Shown here one piece after another: positions 10,101 to 19,645 of a stretch of 64,000 nt of DNA (positions are counted from its first letter, which is position 1; every line of letters begins with the position of its first letter). Both the position numbers and the translations under genes were made by a program. This DNA comes from Roseiarcus sp963741845. Lineage in GTDB: Bacteria > Pseudomonadota > Alphaproteobacteria > Rhizobiales > Beijerinckiaceae. The stretch is taken from contig CAVUJV010000030.1 in the NCBI GenBank assembly GCA_963741845.1, forward strand, positions 1-64,000, in the 5' to 3' direction. The notes beneath the pieces are model-generated. The model made no database searches, was not told the origin of the DNA, and saw nothing but the letters and a program-made list of their open reading frames with translations.

Positions 10101-11491
10101 ACGCGATATCGCTGATCGAGGAACATGGTTCCGTCGTCATTTTTCATCTGCATTGGACTTCGGTGATCGTCGGCGCCGACGGCAGCGAGATCGAAGTGAG
10201 AAACCGGGTCGTTGCGTTTCTTGGCGCGGTCGATCGATTCCTTGCGTCGGGCGGCCGCCTCTTCTGGACCGTGCATAACCGGCTCTCGCACGAAACGCCG
10301 TTTCCTCACATCGAGGCGGAACTCTATCGCGAACTGGCCCGGCGTGCGGCGACCGTGCATGTCCATTCACAGCTCGCGCCGGCTTTGCTGGCGGATATTG
10401 TGCAGTTTTCTCCGGGCCAGGTTCTTGTCGCATCGCATGGCAATTATGTCGGCAGCCTTCCGGATCATCTCAGCCCCGCAGAGGCGCGCGAGCGACTGGG
10501 GTTGCGCGGCGCGCCCACAACTTTCCTCTTTTTCGGTCAGATCCGTTCCTACAAGGGCGTGCAAAGTCTGCTCGACGCCTTCGCCACGATCGGCGGCGAC
10601 GGTGACGTTCATCTGATCGTCGCCGGGACGCTGGGCAATTCCGCGAACGATAGCGACCAGGACGCCATCCGATCCCGGCTCGCCACGACCCCTGGCGTCA
10701 GCGCCCATCTCAAGTTCATTCCCGACGACGAGGTGCAGCTTTACTTTCGCGCGGCGGATGCGGTGATCCTGCCCTACCGCGCAGTCCTGACTTCGGGGTC
10801 GGCAATTCTGGCCCAATCGTTTGGCCGGCCGATCCTTGCGCCCTCTCTTGGTCTGATTACGGAACTGGTCCGTGATGGAAGAGAGGGGATCCTTTATGAT
10901 CCGCGCGACAGCGACGGATTGCTGGGCGCGATGCGACGGTTTGTCGGCCTGGACGCCGAAACAAGGACGAGAATGGGAGCGGCCGCCCGGGCCATGGCCG
11001 AGCGGCTTTCGTGGGCGGAGACCAGCAAAGCGATCTATGTCGAAGCGGTCGCCGGGGCTGTGGGCAAGGCTGAAATCATCGGCGCTGGCGAAGGCGACTG
11101 GCGGTGTTTCGTGCGACACGGCGCGCAAGAGCACGATCGCTCCATCGCCGTCTGGCATCACGACGACGTTGAGAAAACGAACCTCCGCATCGCATCGATT
11201 ATGGCTCAAACAGAAGTTCCGGTAAGCCTGTTCGTGGTATCCACGTCTGAGGATCCAGCGGACTATCTTAGGTTGTGCGAAGCGTTTCCCTTGGCGACCT
11301 TGGTCCAGGCGCCGCCCCGGACCAGCCGCGAGGAAGCTTACAAACTCGCAATCGCGCTTGTCGAACAAAGGGGGCGCCGCTTCTTCGGACTCGTCACTTC
11401 CGATCTTGTTCTCGAAGCCGGCGCCCTTGCGGATGCGATGGGTTCGGACCATCCGCATCAAGTCGGTTCAGAACAATTGGGTTCCTCCTGA
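7192..11491 (+). CDS. Giant multidomain glycosyltransferase (GT2, CgeB-like GT-B, GT4), one frameshift
   Basis: About 1,430 residues of cytoplasmic sugar transferase for a surface polysaccharide. In order: a beta-type N-terminal domain (YFDRIDRGTLAGWAMD, residues about 23-120) often attached to such enzymes; a GT2 domain from PKIGLVVANRNG (about 160-400) with a terminal FDEGYFNGCEDVDLC acid motif; a CgeB-like GT-B domain (about 440-740); a linker domain; a GT4 domain (about 935-1290) with FFGQIRSYKGVQSLL and a donor-site region at AILAQSFGRPILAPSLG; then the first part of another GT-A fold. One extra base near 7864 breaks the GT2 domain. The frame also ends abruptly in that last GT-A fold; one more extra base near 11450 would join it to the next gene. 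Confidence 0.82.
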
Positions 11492-11492
11492 G

Positions 11493-14108
11493 ATGACGAA
11501 GCTCGACAATCTGGTCTGCGTTTACACCTGCGAGCAGCACAAGGATTATCTCCGCGCCTTTTATCGCTCCGCGCCAGGGCGCTATCTTCTTAACTTGCCG
11601 TCAACTTCCATTCTTGAAGTTTATGCCGATCCAAACATTCAATCCTCGTTTCATGCCGACCGTCGTATGGTTCTACGGACGGCGGAAAGCTACGATACTC
11701 TGAGCCTAAAAACATTTGAGATGCTACGCTATTGCGTCAGGAATTTCGAATTCAACCGCATCATAAAGATCGACGCCACGATTACGCGAAGGCGAATCGA
11801 GGGGGCACAGTACAGGGGAAGAAAGCCTTTTGACCTTGAAAAAATCGAGGATTTTCTTGCCACCTCGCCAATCGAAAAAGAATATGATGGTTTCGTTCTC
11901 CACACGCGTACGGGGCGTGAACAGGCCATCGCCTGGGCGGCCAAAAAGGGAGGCACAATCGATTTTGAAAGGATTTTCGGCTCCGGTCCGATGCCCCCGT
12001 TTTACGGAGGCCTGTGCTACTGCGTCGGTCGCGCCTTTGCGGAATTCATAGCCGAGCACGGAGCTTCGATAGCTCGCGAACAGGCGTCTTACCTGATGGG
12101 CGCGGAAGACGTCATGATAGGCCGCCTTTTCAAATTATATTCGGAGTCCGCAGATCCTGTGCGGACTGACGAAAAGCATGAGGACCCACCGGAAGAACGG
12201 GCGACAGTCACCGATGCCGGAGTCCAGGCTCAGGATCCGTATGCGCTCTTTGATTCGGGCTGGTACCTCGCCCAGAATCCAGACGTCCGGGAAGCAGGCG
12301 CAGATCCGTTAGAGCATTATGTGCGCTTCGGCGCTGCCCAGGGCCGGAATCCTCATCCCCTATTCGATGCGAAGTGGTATCTCGCCCGCTATCCCGATGT
12401 CGGGCTTGATGGGGCAAATCCGCTTGAGCATTATATGCTCTTCGGCGCCGCCGAAGGCCGCGACCCGCATCCTCTGTTCGATACGGACTGGTATCTCGCC
12501 CGCTATCCCGATGTCAGGCTCAATCGGACAAATCCGCTTGAGCATTACGTGCGGTTCGGCGCCGCCGAAGGCCGCGATCCGAATCCTCTCTTCGACACCG
12601 GCTGGTATCTCGCCCTTCACCCGGACGCACAAAGAGAAAACGTCACTCCCCTGGAGTATTATTTGCGATGGGGCGTCCCCCGCGGCGACAGCCCTCATCC
12701 GCTCTTCGATCCGAATTGGTACCTTCAACAAAACCCCGATGTCAGCGCGTTGGCGGCGAACCCGCTCGAGCACTATCTGCATTTCGGCGCGGCGGAAGGT
12801 CGCGACCCCCATCCGCTATTCGACACGGATTGGTATCTTGGCGAAAATTCCGATGCGGGCGACGCAGGGCTCAATCCGGTCGATCACTATATCCGCATCG
12901 GCGCTGCCAAGGGCCGCAATCCGCATCCCCTCTTCTGGACCGGCTGGTATCTCCGAACTTACGAGAAATGCGGTCTGCGCTACCGAAATGCTCTCATAGA
13001 CTATGTTCACGAAGGGGCTCGCGAAGGGCGGGATCCTAATCCCCTATTTTCGATTGCGAAGTACAAATATGACGATGGCGGGCAATGGTTTCGACGCCTG
13101 TACCGTCACGTCAATGCTGACGATGTCGCGAATTTTGTCGGGTCCGTAGTTGCACGCGCTCAGCTCAACGAAGATTGGGGCGCACTCTTCCGCGCCTATG
13201 TCGAAGGCGATCGAAAGACCGCTCTTCAGTTGATCGAGACCATATTGCGGACGGCGACACGACCGAATTCACTCTATTCGCCCGCGCGCGCGACCCTTTA
13301 CCGGATCAGGGCGGAATACCTCCTCGCCGAAAATCGCCCGGAGGACGCTCTCGAATCTGCGAAGCAAAGCGTCATGCTGGAGCCGGAAGACGACAGCTCC
13401 TTGGCCATCTTGAGAACATGTCTGCTGGCGCGCGATCTTTTGCCCGCGCCAAAACCGAACCTGATCGTACTCCTGATCACTTGTGAAAAATATCAGGAAA
13501 GAGCTCTGTCGACCTATCGAACGCTTGTAGGCATGGGGCTTTTTGTAAAAGTTATCGTCGGCGCGGAGGCCTCAATTCACGTTGATTTCGATTTCGTCAG
13601 AGTCCCAAGTGGTGATTTTTATGAAGATCTGCCCAAGAAGATCCGGGATGCGTTCATTTGGGCCTACGAGACCTATGGAGCGGCAATCAACGTCCTCAAG
13701 ATTGACGATGACATTCATGTCGCGGACGAGGCGGCGTTCGCGCATTTTCTTGAAACCCTCACCCAAACGCGGTCACATTACGTCGGCCAGGGATCAGGTT
13801 CACCGGGTTTAGGGAATGGTCCCGTTCCGATATGGCGCGACTTCCACTACGGAAAATGCAAGGACCCCCAGTTCAACAAAGCTTACGGAAAGCGCACAGG
13901 CGCCAAATATGCCGTGGGCCTTATCTATTATCTCTCCGGATCCGCCATCGAGAAGTTCTACGAATTTGTCCATCGGTATCCGGACGAAATTGCGGGTGAA
14001 CTCTACGAGGATCTGTTCGTTGGCAAGGTCATGGAAGCGTCGCGCATCAAGCTGGAAGACGTGAAAGCTTCGGAAATGGGATTGGCGCTCGAAGCGCTAA
14101 TCTGGTAA
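11493..14108 (+). CDS. Glycosyltransferase with two GT31-like domains and seven tandem WYL/HY repeats
   Basis: 871 residues. The N-terminal domain (about 1-225) and the C-terminal domain (about 654-871) look alike: each starts with a VxxxTCExx strand (VCVYTCEQH, VLLITCEKY), has a central KID motif (KIDAT in the first, KIDDD in the second) and ends with an acidic motif before a V/I-G-K/R helix (GAEDVMIGRLF, YEDLFVGKVM). They resemble GT31 beta-galactosyltransferase folds. The first has lost the DxD acids, so it may be inactive or non-catalytic. Between them (about 248-520) are seven copies of a ~37-residue unit, consensus PLFDxxWYLxxxPDV with NPLEHYxxxGAAEGRDP. A TPR-like helical segment follows. 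The ATG at 11493 has only a weak ribosome site and may be internal to a larger protein. Confidence 0.8.
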   Translation: MTKLDNLVCVYTCEQHKDYLRAFYRSAPGRYLLNLPSTSILEVYADPNIQSSFHADRRMVLRTAESYDTLSLKTFEMLRYCVRNFEFNRIIKIDATITRRRIEGAQYRGRKPFDLEKIEDFLATSPIEKEYDGFVLHTRTGREQAIAWAAKKGGTIDFERIFGSGPMPPFYGGLCYCVGRAFAEFIAEHGASIAREQASYLMGAEDVMIGRLFKLYSESADPVRTDEKHEDPPEERATVTDAGVQAQDPYALFDSGWYLAQNPDVREAGADPLEHYVRFGAAQGRNPHPLFDAKWYLARYPDVGLDGANPLEHYMLFGAAEGRDPHPLFDTDWYLARYPDVRLNRTNPLEHYVRFGAAEGRDPNPLFDTGWYLALHPDAQRENVTPLEYYLRWGVPRGDSPHPLFDPNWYLQQNPDVSALAANPLEHYLHFGAAEGRDPHPLFDTDWYLGENSDAGDAGLNPVDHYIRIGAAKGRNPHPLFWTGWYLRTYEKCGLRYRNALIDYVHEGAREGRDPNPLFSIAKYKYDDGGQWFRRLYRHVNADDVANFVGSVVARAQLNEDWGALFRAYVEGDRKTALQLIETILRTATRPNSLYSPARATLYRIRAEYLLAENRPEDALESAKQSVMLEPEDDSSLAILRTCLLARDLLPAPKPNLIVLLITCEKYQERALSTYRTLVGMGLFVKVIVGAEASIHVDFDFVRVPSGDFYEDLPKKIRDAFIWAYETYGAAINVLKIDDDIHVADEAAFAHFLETLTQTRSHYVGQGSGSPGLGNGPVPIWRDFHYGKCKDPQFNKAYGKRTGAKYAVGLIYYLSGSAIEKFYEFVHRYPDEIAGELYEDLFVGKVMEASRIKLEDVKASEMGLALEALIW
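12235..13050 (+). repeat. Seven tandem ~37-codon repeats inside the glycosyltransferase gene
   Basis: The DNA repeats with a period near 111 bp. Units start at the LFDxxWYL motif: LFDSGWYL, LFDAKWYL, LFDTDWYL, LFDTGWYL, LFDPNWYL, LFDTDWYL and LFWTGWYL. The third and fourth units (about 12460-12600) are nearly identical at DNA level over long stretches, indicating recent duplication or conversion, while the fifth and last are more diverged. Confidence 0.85.
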
Positions 14109-14134
14109 CGGCAGCGCTCCGGCGACCTGAGACG

Positions 14135-14154
14135 GTCCCTACACCTTTAGGGAC
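14135..14154. other. Small hairpin in a convergent intergenic gap
   Basis: A 7-bp stem (GTCCCTA/TAGGGAC) with a 6-nt loop lies between two convergent glycosyltransferase genes. It has no T-run, so a terminator role is uncertain. The short motif GACCTGAGACG occurs on both sides of it. Confidence 0.35.
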
Positions 14155-14215
14155 GAAGTCTATTTCCCCGAGCGCTGACCTGAGACGTCGCACGGCGAAC
14201 CGAGCTCACCTTCTG

Positions 14216-17200
14216 TCACGCGCGTGACCGTAGATTCCGCTCAGGCGACGGCTCGCACAGAGATTCAAGTTCGGCGGTCAGGAGATCGAGAGGACCTTCC
14301 CAGTTCCAGAGTCGCGGCGACCGAGCGGATTCAGGGGCCGCGATCAGGTCCGACAACGCCTCCGCGGCCCGCTCGGGTGAATTCACGGTCGTGATTCCGA
14401 AGGCGCGATGCGCCGGAATGTCGGAAGCGATCACCGGAAGCCCCATCGCCAAGGCTTGGCCAATACCCAGGTTATAGCCTTCCCAGTGCGAGAAATTCAT
14501 GTATGCGTCAGCTGCGGCGTAGATCTCCTGAAGCGCCGCGTCGGGCAGGCTTGCGCGCACGTCGATGCCGCTGCGGCGCAGGAAGCCGATGTCGTCTTCC
14601 CCTCCCTTGCCGCATAAGACGAACACGATGGGTTTCGAGACATCAGCGCTGCGCCGACGCAAAGCGCGCAATGTGTCCACATAAATATCGACGCCTTTAT
14701 ACTGCTGCTCGGCGGCATGGAAGCGTGTCACATTGAGCACGACGAAGCAGTCATTCCATTTGTTCTCGGCGCGAACGCGCTCTCTCACTTCTGCTTTTTC
14801 GTCGTCCCACTGACCGAGATGGGTGTTGCCAAGCGGGATAACGCCATCGATGGGCGTCCGGCTCTCCGCCCTGATCGCCTCGGATATCGCGTAAACCCTG
14901 GCGCACATATGCAGGCAGAAGTCCTTCTCCTTCAGCACCTCCCGACGGGCCGCGGCGTCGTTGAAGCGCTCTGACGGAGGCTCCCCATGATCATATGCGA
15001 CCACGGGCATTGCCCGCCCGGCCCATCTGGCGATGGAATAGAACGGCGGCGTATGGGCAATGATGACATCCACGCCATTCTTGATCGCCCAACTCATCGC
15101 CAGGCGAGGATCGGCGACATCCAGGCGATGGCATCCGGGATAATCGAAATCATCATCCGAGGCCGGACCGCCGACAGAAACGCGAAAGCCCCTTTCGACC
15201 AGACCCTTGGCGTGCTGCGCCATGACGACGGGGACGCCATGCCCTCTCTTGTGGACGCAGGAAAGCACCAGCACGTGGAGCGGGCGCCCCTCGACCAGCG
15301 ACCACCAAGCACGCCGGCGGGGCGCAAAAGCGGGCTGATAGGTCTCTTCCAAAGAGAGGTTCGGCGAATAAAACGGATCTTCTCGAAGCAAGGTCTTGTG
15401 CAGGCGCCACGCCTGAATAGCCTCCTGCCGTGCGAGTTCACGCTTGGCCTCGGTGTCGTCATAGCCCCGCGTTCTGCTCTCGAAGTGGTAAAAGAGCGCC
15501 CTATGAACGTAGGTGTTGACATAGCCTCGCTTGTACAGGTCGAGGCAAAAAACAGTGTCGCCGAACGCAACCTGAAACGTTTCGTTCAAGCCGCCGACTT
15601 CGAGATATTTTGACTTGCGAACGGCCAGACACGCGCCGGTCAGCGTCAGCACTTCATGAGTGATATTGGCGAGATCTTGATACCCGCCCTCATCTTTCCG
15701 GAGGCCAAGATGAGCATGCGCGGCGAGCGCCTGAACGCCGGCGATCACTCCGCCGTGCTGGACCGTGGAATCCTCGTAAAGCAGTTTAGGCCCGACGGCG
15801 CCTGCGTTCGGCTGCAAGGCGTAAGCCGCCAGTTCGCGCAGCCAATCGGTCGTAATCGCCTTCGTATCGTTGTTCAGCAGAACGAGGAGTTCGCCTTTCG
15901 CGCGCCTGACGGCGTTGTTGTTCAGTCTCGAGAAATTAAATGGACCGTCGTCGCGATGAAGGACGATTTTTCCTGCCGCGGCCGCGGCCCTGAGTCCCGC
16001 GACGCAATCGGGATCGGTCGAGCCGTTGTCCACGACGATGATCTCGAGTTTTTCGTCCGGCCAATCCGTCACATAGATGCTTTCGAGGCATTGACTGACC
16101 AGATCCCACCGATCGCGCGTCAAGATAATGATCGAAGCGCTTGGCAGTTCGTTCGGAAGGGGCGGCCGGACAAACGGCAGCGCGCGGGGCGGCGACGCCT
16201 TGTTATGAAACAGGATATGCGGCACGGAAACGACGTGCGAGGCTCCGGCTTCCAGAGCAACGTCGATCAAGAACTGTCTGGCGTCGCCATGCGCATCGAG
16301 AAGCTTTTCAACGAGCGGTTTCGCGCCCGTCGCATCAGCGCGATCTCAGCGCGACCACCCGGCCCAGCAAAAGTCCCTGCCTGGCGAGCAAGGGCGAAAA
16401 AATCGGCTTGAACCAGGGATTGGCAATTCCGCCCTCGGCGCCGATCGTATCCTCGTCGCCGTAGGCGAGCGCCGCGCCAGGATTCATCAAGAGGGCTTCG
16501 ACGAGCAACCGCAGGCTATGAGGCCGCAACGCGGCGCGAGCGTCGAAATAGACGACGACGGTTTCATCGAAGTCGAGATTGTCGTCGATCGTGTGGATCC
16601 TCGGTTCCGAGGAAAGCGTTCGCAGGAGATGGTACGGCAGATCCGACCTGCGCACTTTGAAAACGGCTCGCCAATTGACCCCGATCAAGTCTCCCAGCGA
16701 GTCAATGGCGTCGCAGAAATTCTTGAAATCGAGCGAACCAAACTCGACTATGACCAGGACGCTCGGGACATCGTTCGCCGTTTGGATATAGCGCTGCAGG
16801 CTTTCACCATCGGGCGTGTCGAACTCCCGAACCCAGTCTTCATGGTTGACCGAGGCGGTCGCGCGAGCAGGAAGGACGGCGGGTTCTGACAGCCGTCGTT
16901 CAAACCGATCCGGGCTGCGCTTTGCAGCCGAACGCTCAAATCTTTCGGCGGCCCGACGAGACAATGGCCTCACCGTGGACCCCAGCACCCGCAGGAAGTG
17001 GGATAACGCCATGTATCTGAGCGGGCGGAACGGGCGACCGTATGCCTTCGACAATTCTCTTACGAGTTGAGTTCTCTCAATTAAGAGTTGATCTCTCGTC
17101 GCTTCCAGCCGGGAAACCGCGGTCGTCAATTGCGCTCGCTCCGCGTCTGCCTTCGCGGCGCCAGCTTCGCGCTCAAGCAATTCCTTCGTCAGGGCTCGAC

Positions 17201-18157
17201 ATGTGTTTTCGAGCTCCCACGGATCTGCCTCAGCATGACTCAGGGCCGTGATCCAAACGTCACGCCGCGTCCGTTCCGCCTGCAAATCCCTTTCGAACGG
17301 CTTGCTCTTTGCGGTCAATTCTTCCGATCTCGCCCACGTCGAACCGAATTCGGTGAGCCCTTCGTCCGGCCCTGGATCCACGGCCCCATTCCAGCCAGCG
17401 ACGCTCGGCTCGCGCGAAACCGACAGGTCCAGCGATCACGCGCGAGCCCGAATCTCTGGCTGCCGCGCCGCCTTTTGACACGATGCATAGAGAATTGCGG
17501 AAACTCACCTCGACTGATGCGTTCGAGCGACGGCCCGTCGAAAGGCGTTTGCCAACCGTGAGAAAAAGAAGACAGCGTCGCCTCGGCCCCAATCGGCGCG
17601 CCCCGATCCTCGCGATTCACCAAATCCGCGAGACGCTTGAAGAAGCTGACCGATGAAGGCGGCGCTTCAATCCCGCCGTCAAATCGACCTTCGTAGCTAC
17701 GATCAAGGTCTTCGGCGATGTAAATCCCGTTTTCAGCCAGGTACGGAAAATACAGGGCAAAATTCCTGACGATATCGCCCGAACCGTCCAAACCGGAATC
17801 CATGATAATATCGTATCGATCTGACTTTCCAACAATCCTGGCAAGATTTGCCGGATTTTTCGCATCGCCGACAATCAGGGAAATACGCTCGTCGGCATAT
17901 GTCAGATTCGCGCAATGCTCATCGGCGCCGCAGCCGACAATGCGCTCCGCCGCAGGAAAATAACGCGACCAGACTTGTAGCGATTCGCCATCCCCGACGC
18001 CAATCTCAAGCATCCGGATTCGACGATTGCGGAAGGGCCGGAAGATTTCTTCGTAAATCCCGAGGTCGGAAGCCCGCTTGTCGCTGAATTTTCGGATGTG
18101 TTCACCATAGAACGCTAGGAGATCGTTGTTGGCGAAGCGATTTGACGATTCGTTCAA
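14216..18157 (-). CDS. Methyltransferase-coiled coil-GT2-GT4 fusion, three frameshifts
   Basis: Read as one protein of about 1,310 residues. N-terminus (18157 to about 17450): class I SAM methyltransferase with MLEIGVGDGESLQVW (motif I), GDAKN and IIMDSG, like those that modify sugars. Next a coiled coil (about 17380-17050, many Glu/Arg/Leu). Then a GT2-like region with YGDEDTIGAEG and NPWFKP, a second GT2 start SIIILTRDRWDLV with IIVVDNGST, and a C-terminal GT4 region with VLNVTRFHAAEQQYKGVD and a donor site at GYNLGIGQALAMGLPVIASD. Frame changes near 17490, 17415 and 16346 each fit one extra base. Alternatively the methyltransferase is a separate gene. Convergent with the repeat glycosyltransferase, so they form one polysaccharide locus. 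Confidence 0.78.
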
Positions 18158-18415
18158 CGGTTCAATCCTATTTCGATTTCGCTACGCGTGCGAACCGCGC
18201 AGCTAAACAATATCCCTTCTTGCCGAGAAGCCCGGCACACCCATACTGAGAATCCTGAATTTGTTACACATCATCGCCGATGGAATTTACGGCAATCTGA
18301 TCGAACGACCCAGGGTAGGCCCCAAGGTCGCGCTTCGAACCGCGGCAACCGCAAAAGACGCCAGAGGGATTCCGTTGGAGCGCCGTCCAAAAAAGCTTGA
18401 TCTTCAAAGCCTCAT

Positions 18416-18492
18416 TGGCGCGCCCGACAGGATTCGAACCTGTGGCCTCTGCCTTCGGAGGGCAACGCTCTATCCAGCTGAGCTACGGGCGC
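18416..18492 (-). tRNA. tRNA-Arg (anticodon CCG)
   Basis: On the minus strand the 77 nt fold as a cloverleaf. The acceptor stem pairs GCGCCCG with CGGGCGC, with discriminator G and encoded CCA. The D arm contains AGCTCAGCTGGATAGAGC. The anticodon stem TTGCC/GGCAG encloses loop CTCCGAA, giving CCG, and the T arm has GGTTCGAATCC. It decodes CGG arginine codons. Confidence 0.97.
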
Positions 18493-18564
18493 ATGCCCGG
18501 CGTTTCGACCGGGGCCCGGCCCTCTTAAACGAAAACAATCGGAAAGGGAATTCCCGCTTTCGCT

Positions 18565-19464
18565 CTATGCCGCCAGCGCCGGTCCGGGCGCTGTCACGCC
18601 GAAATGCTGCAGGTAGCGGCTCTCGATGTCGCGGAGCGGAAGCGCCACAAAGAGATCCGTCGTGCCGAACGCCGGGTCAACGACCGGCTGCGGGCTGAAC
18701 GTCGCGCCCAAGCGCCAATAGCCCTTCACGAGGGGCGGAAGCATGCGCGCCAACGCCCTCGGGTCGGCGGGGGCCGTCCTGACAGCCGCCCGCGCGACCG
18801 AGCGTTCCGGCCTCGGCCATACTCGCAGCCGCTCGTTACCGCCCGCGGACAGCGCGCCGATCGCCGGAAAATGCGCGGAAGCGTCGGGGCCCGCGAGGCT
18901 GGCGCAGCCGATCAGAATATCCGCCCGATGATGGAGGGCATAAGCCCAGAGGCCCCGCCACAGGAGATCGAGCACACGCCGCCCCCGGTGCGAGGCCGCG
19001 ATGCAGGCGCGCCCCACCTCAAGGAAGCGCAGATCCGGAAAGCGATCGGTCAAGGTCGAGACATCGAACTCGTCTGCGCTGTAGAAACCGAAATTGCGCT
19101 CGGCGACATCCTGCCGCAAGAGCCGATACACGCCGACGACTTTGGGCGCCCCGCGTCGCCCCTTAAGCGCGTGATCCACGACGATGAGATGGTCGCAAAC
19201 CGCGTCGAACCGGCAAACGTCGCGTCGAATGAGGCGGGCGGTCGCGTCCGCAATTGCGCCGCCCTCTTCAAAAAACACGCGATAGCGCAGCCTCTGCGCA
19301 CGACGCACGTCCTTCCCCGTGACGGCCAGCCTCGCCTCGAGCGTTCCGCAACGCGCAAGCTCGCTCGGGAGACCCGCGAGATCGCGCCGTCTCCTGAAAC
19401 GATCGAGGAGGCCCGGCCCGTACCTGTCAGCCTCGATCCACGATGCAAATGGCGGCGCCAGCAT
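18565..19464 (-). CDS. olsB: L-ornithine N-alpha-acyltransferase (OlsB-type GNAT)
   Basis: OlsB moves a 3-hydroxyacyl group from acyl carrier protein to ornithine, forming lyso-ornithine lipid, a phosphate-free membrane lipid common in alphaproteobacteria. The 299-residue protein shows family blocks AQRLRYRVFFEE, DAVCDHLIVVD, VVGVYRLLRQD, FLEVGRACI, VLDLLWRGLWAYA and LPPLVKGYWRLGATF. The start at 19464 follows AAGGA at a good distance; longer in-frame starts exist but are unlike the family. The second enzyme OlsA is not in the window. The upstream tRNA is on the same strand but 73 bp past its 3' end. Confidence 0.86.
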   Translation of the reverse strand: MLAPPFASWIEADRYGPGLLDRFRRRRDLAGLPSELARCGTLEARLAVTGKDVRRAQRLRYRVFFEEGGAIADATARLIRRDVCRFDAVCDHLIVVDHALKGRRGAPKVVGVYRLLRQDVAERNFGFYSADEFDVSTLTDRFPDLRFLEVGRACIAASHRGRRVLDLLWRGLWAYALHHRADILIGCASLAGPDASAHFPAIGALSAGGNERLRVWPRPERSVARAAVRTAPADPRALARMLPPLVKGYWRLGATFSPQPVVDPAFGTTDLFVALPLRDIESRYLQHFGVTAPGPALAA

Positions 19465-19645
19465 GGACGTCCTTGCGATCTCCCGCGCGTCTACGACACG
19501 AAAAGCATGGACGCCAGAAGCTTTTATGACGCACCTTAAACTCGCGTTCATCATTGAGGGAGCCCGCGCCATGAAGCGAGCTCAACCTCAGCGTCGGGCT
19601 TAAGCGGCGGCTCCGGGCGTCCCCGTGCGGGCTCGCCGCTCCCTC

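Noticed and set aside
12235..13050. Possible CRISPR array from the ~111-bp periodicity
   Set aside because: The repeats are coding, in phase with one open frame, and have no short unique spacers.
18158..18415. Second tRNA or small RNA next to tRNA-Arg
   Set aside because: No second cloverleaf or stable terminator-like fold was found by eye in this AT-richer stretch.
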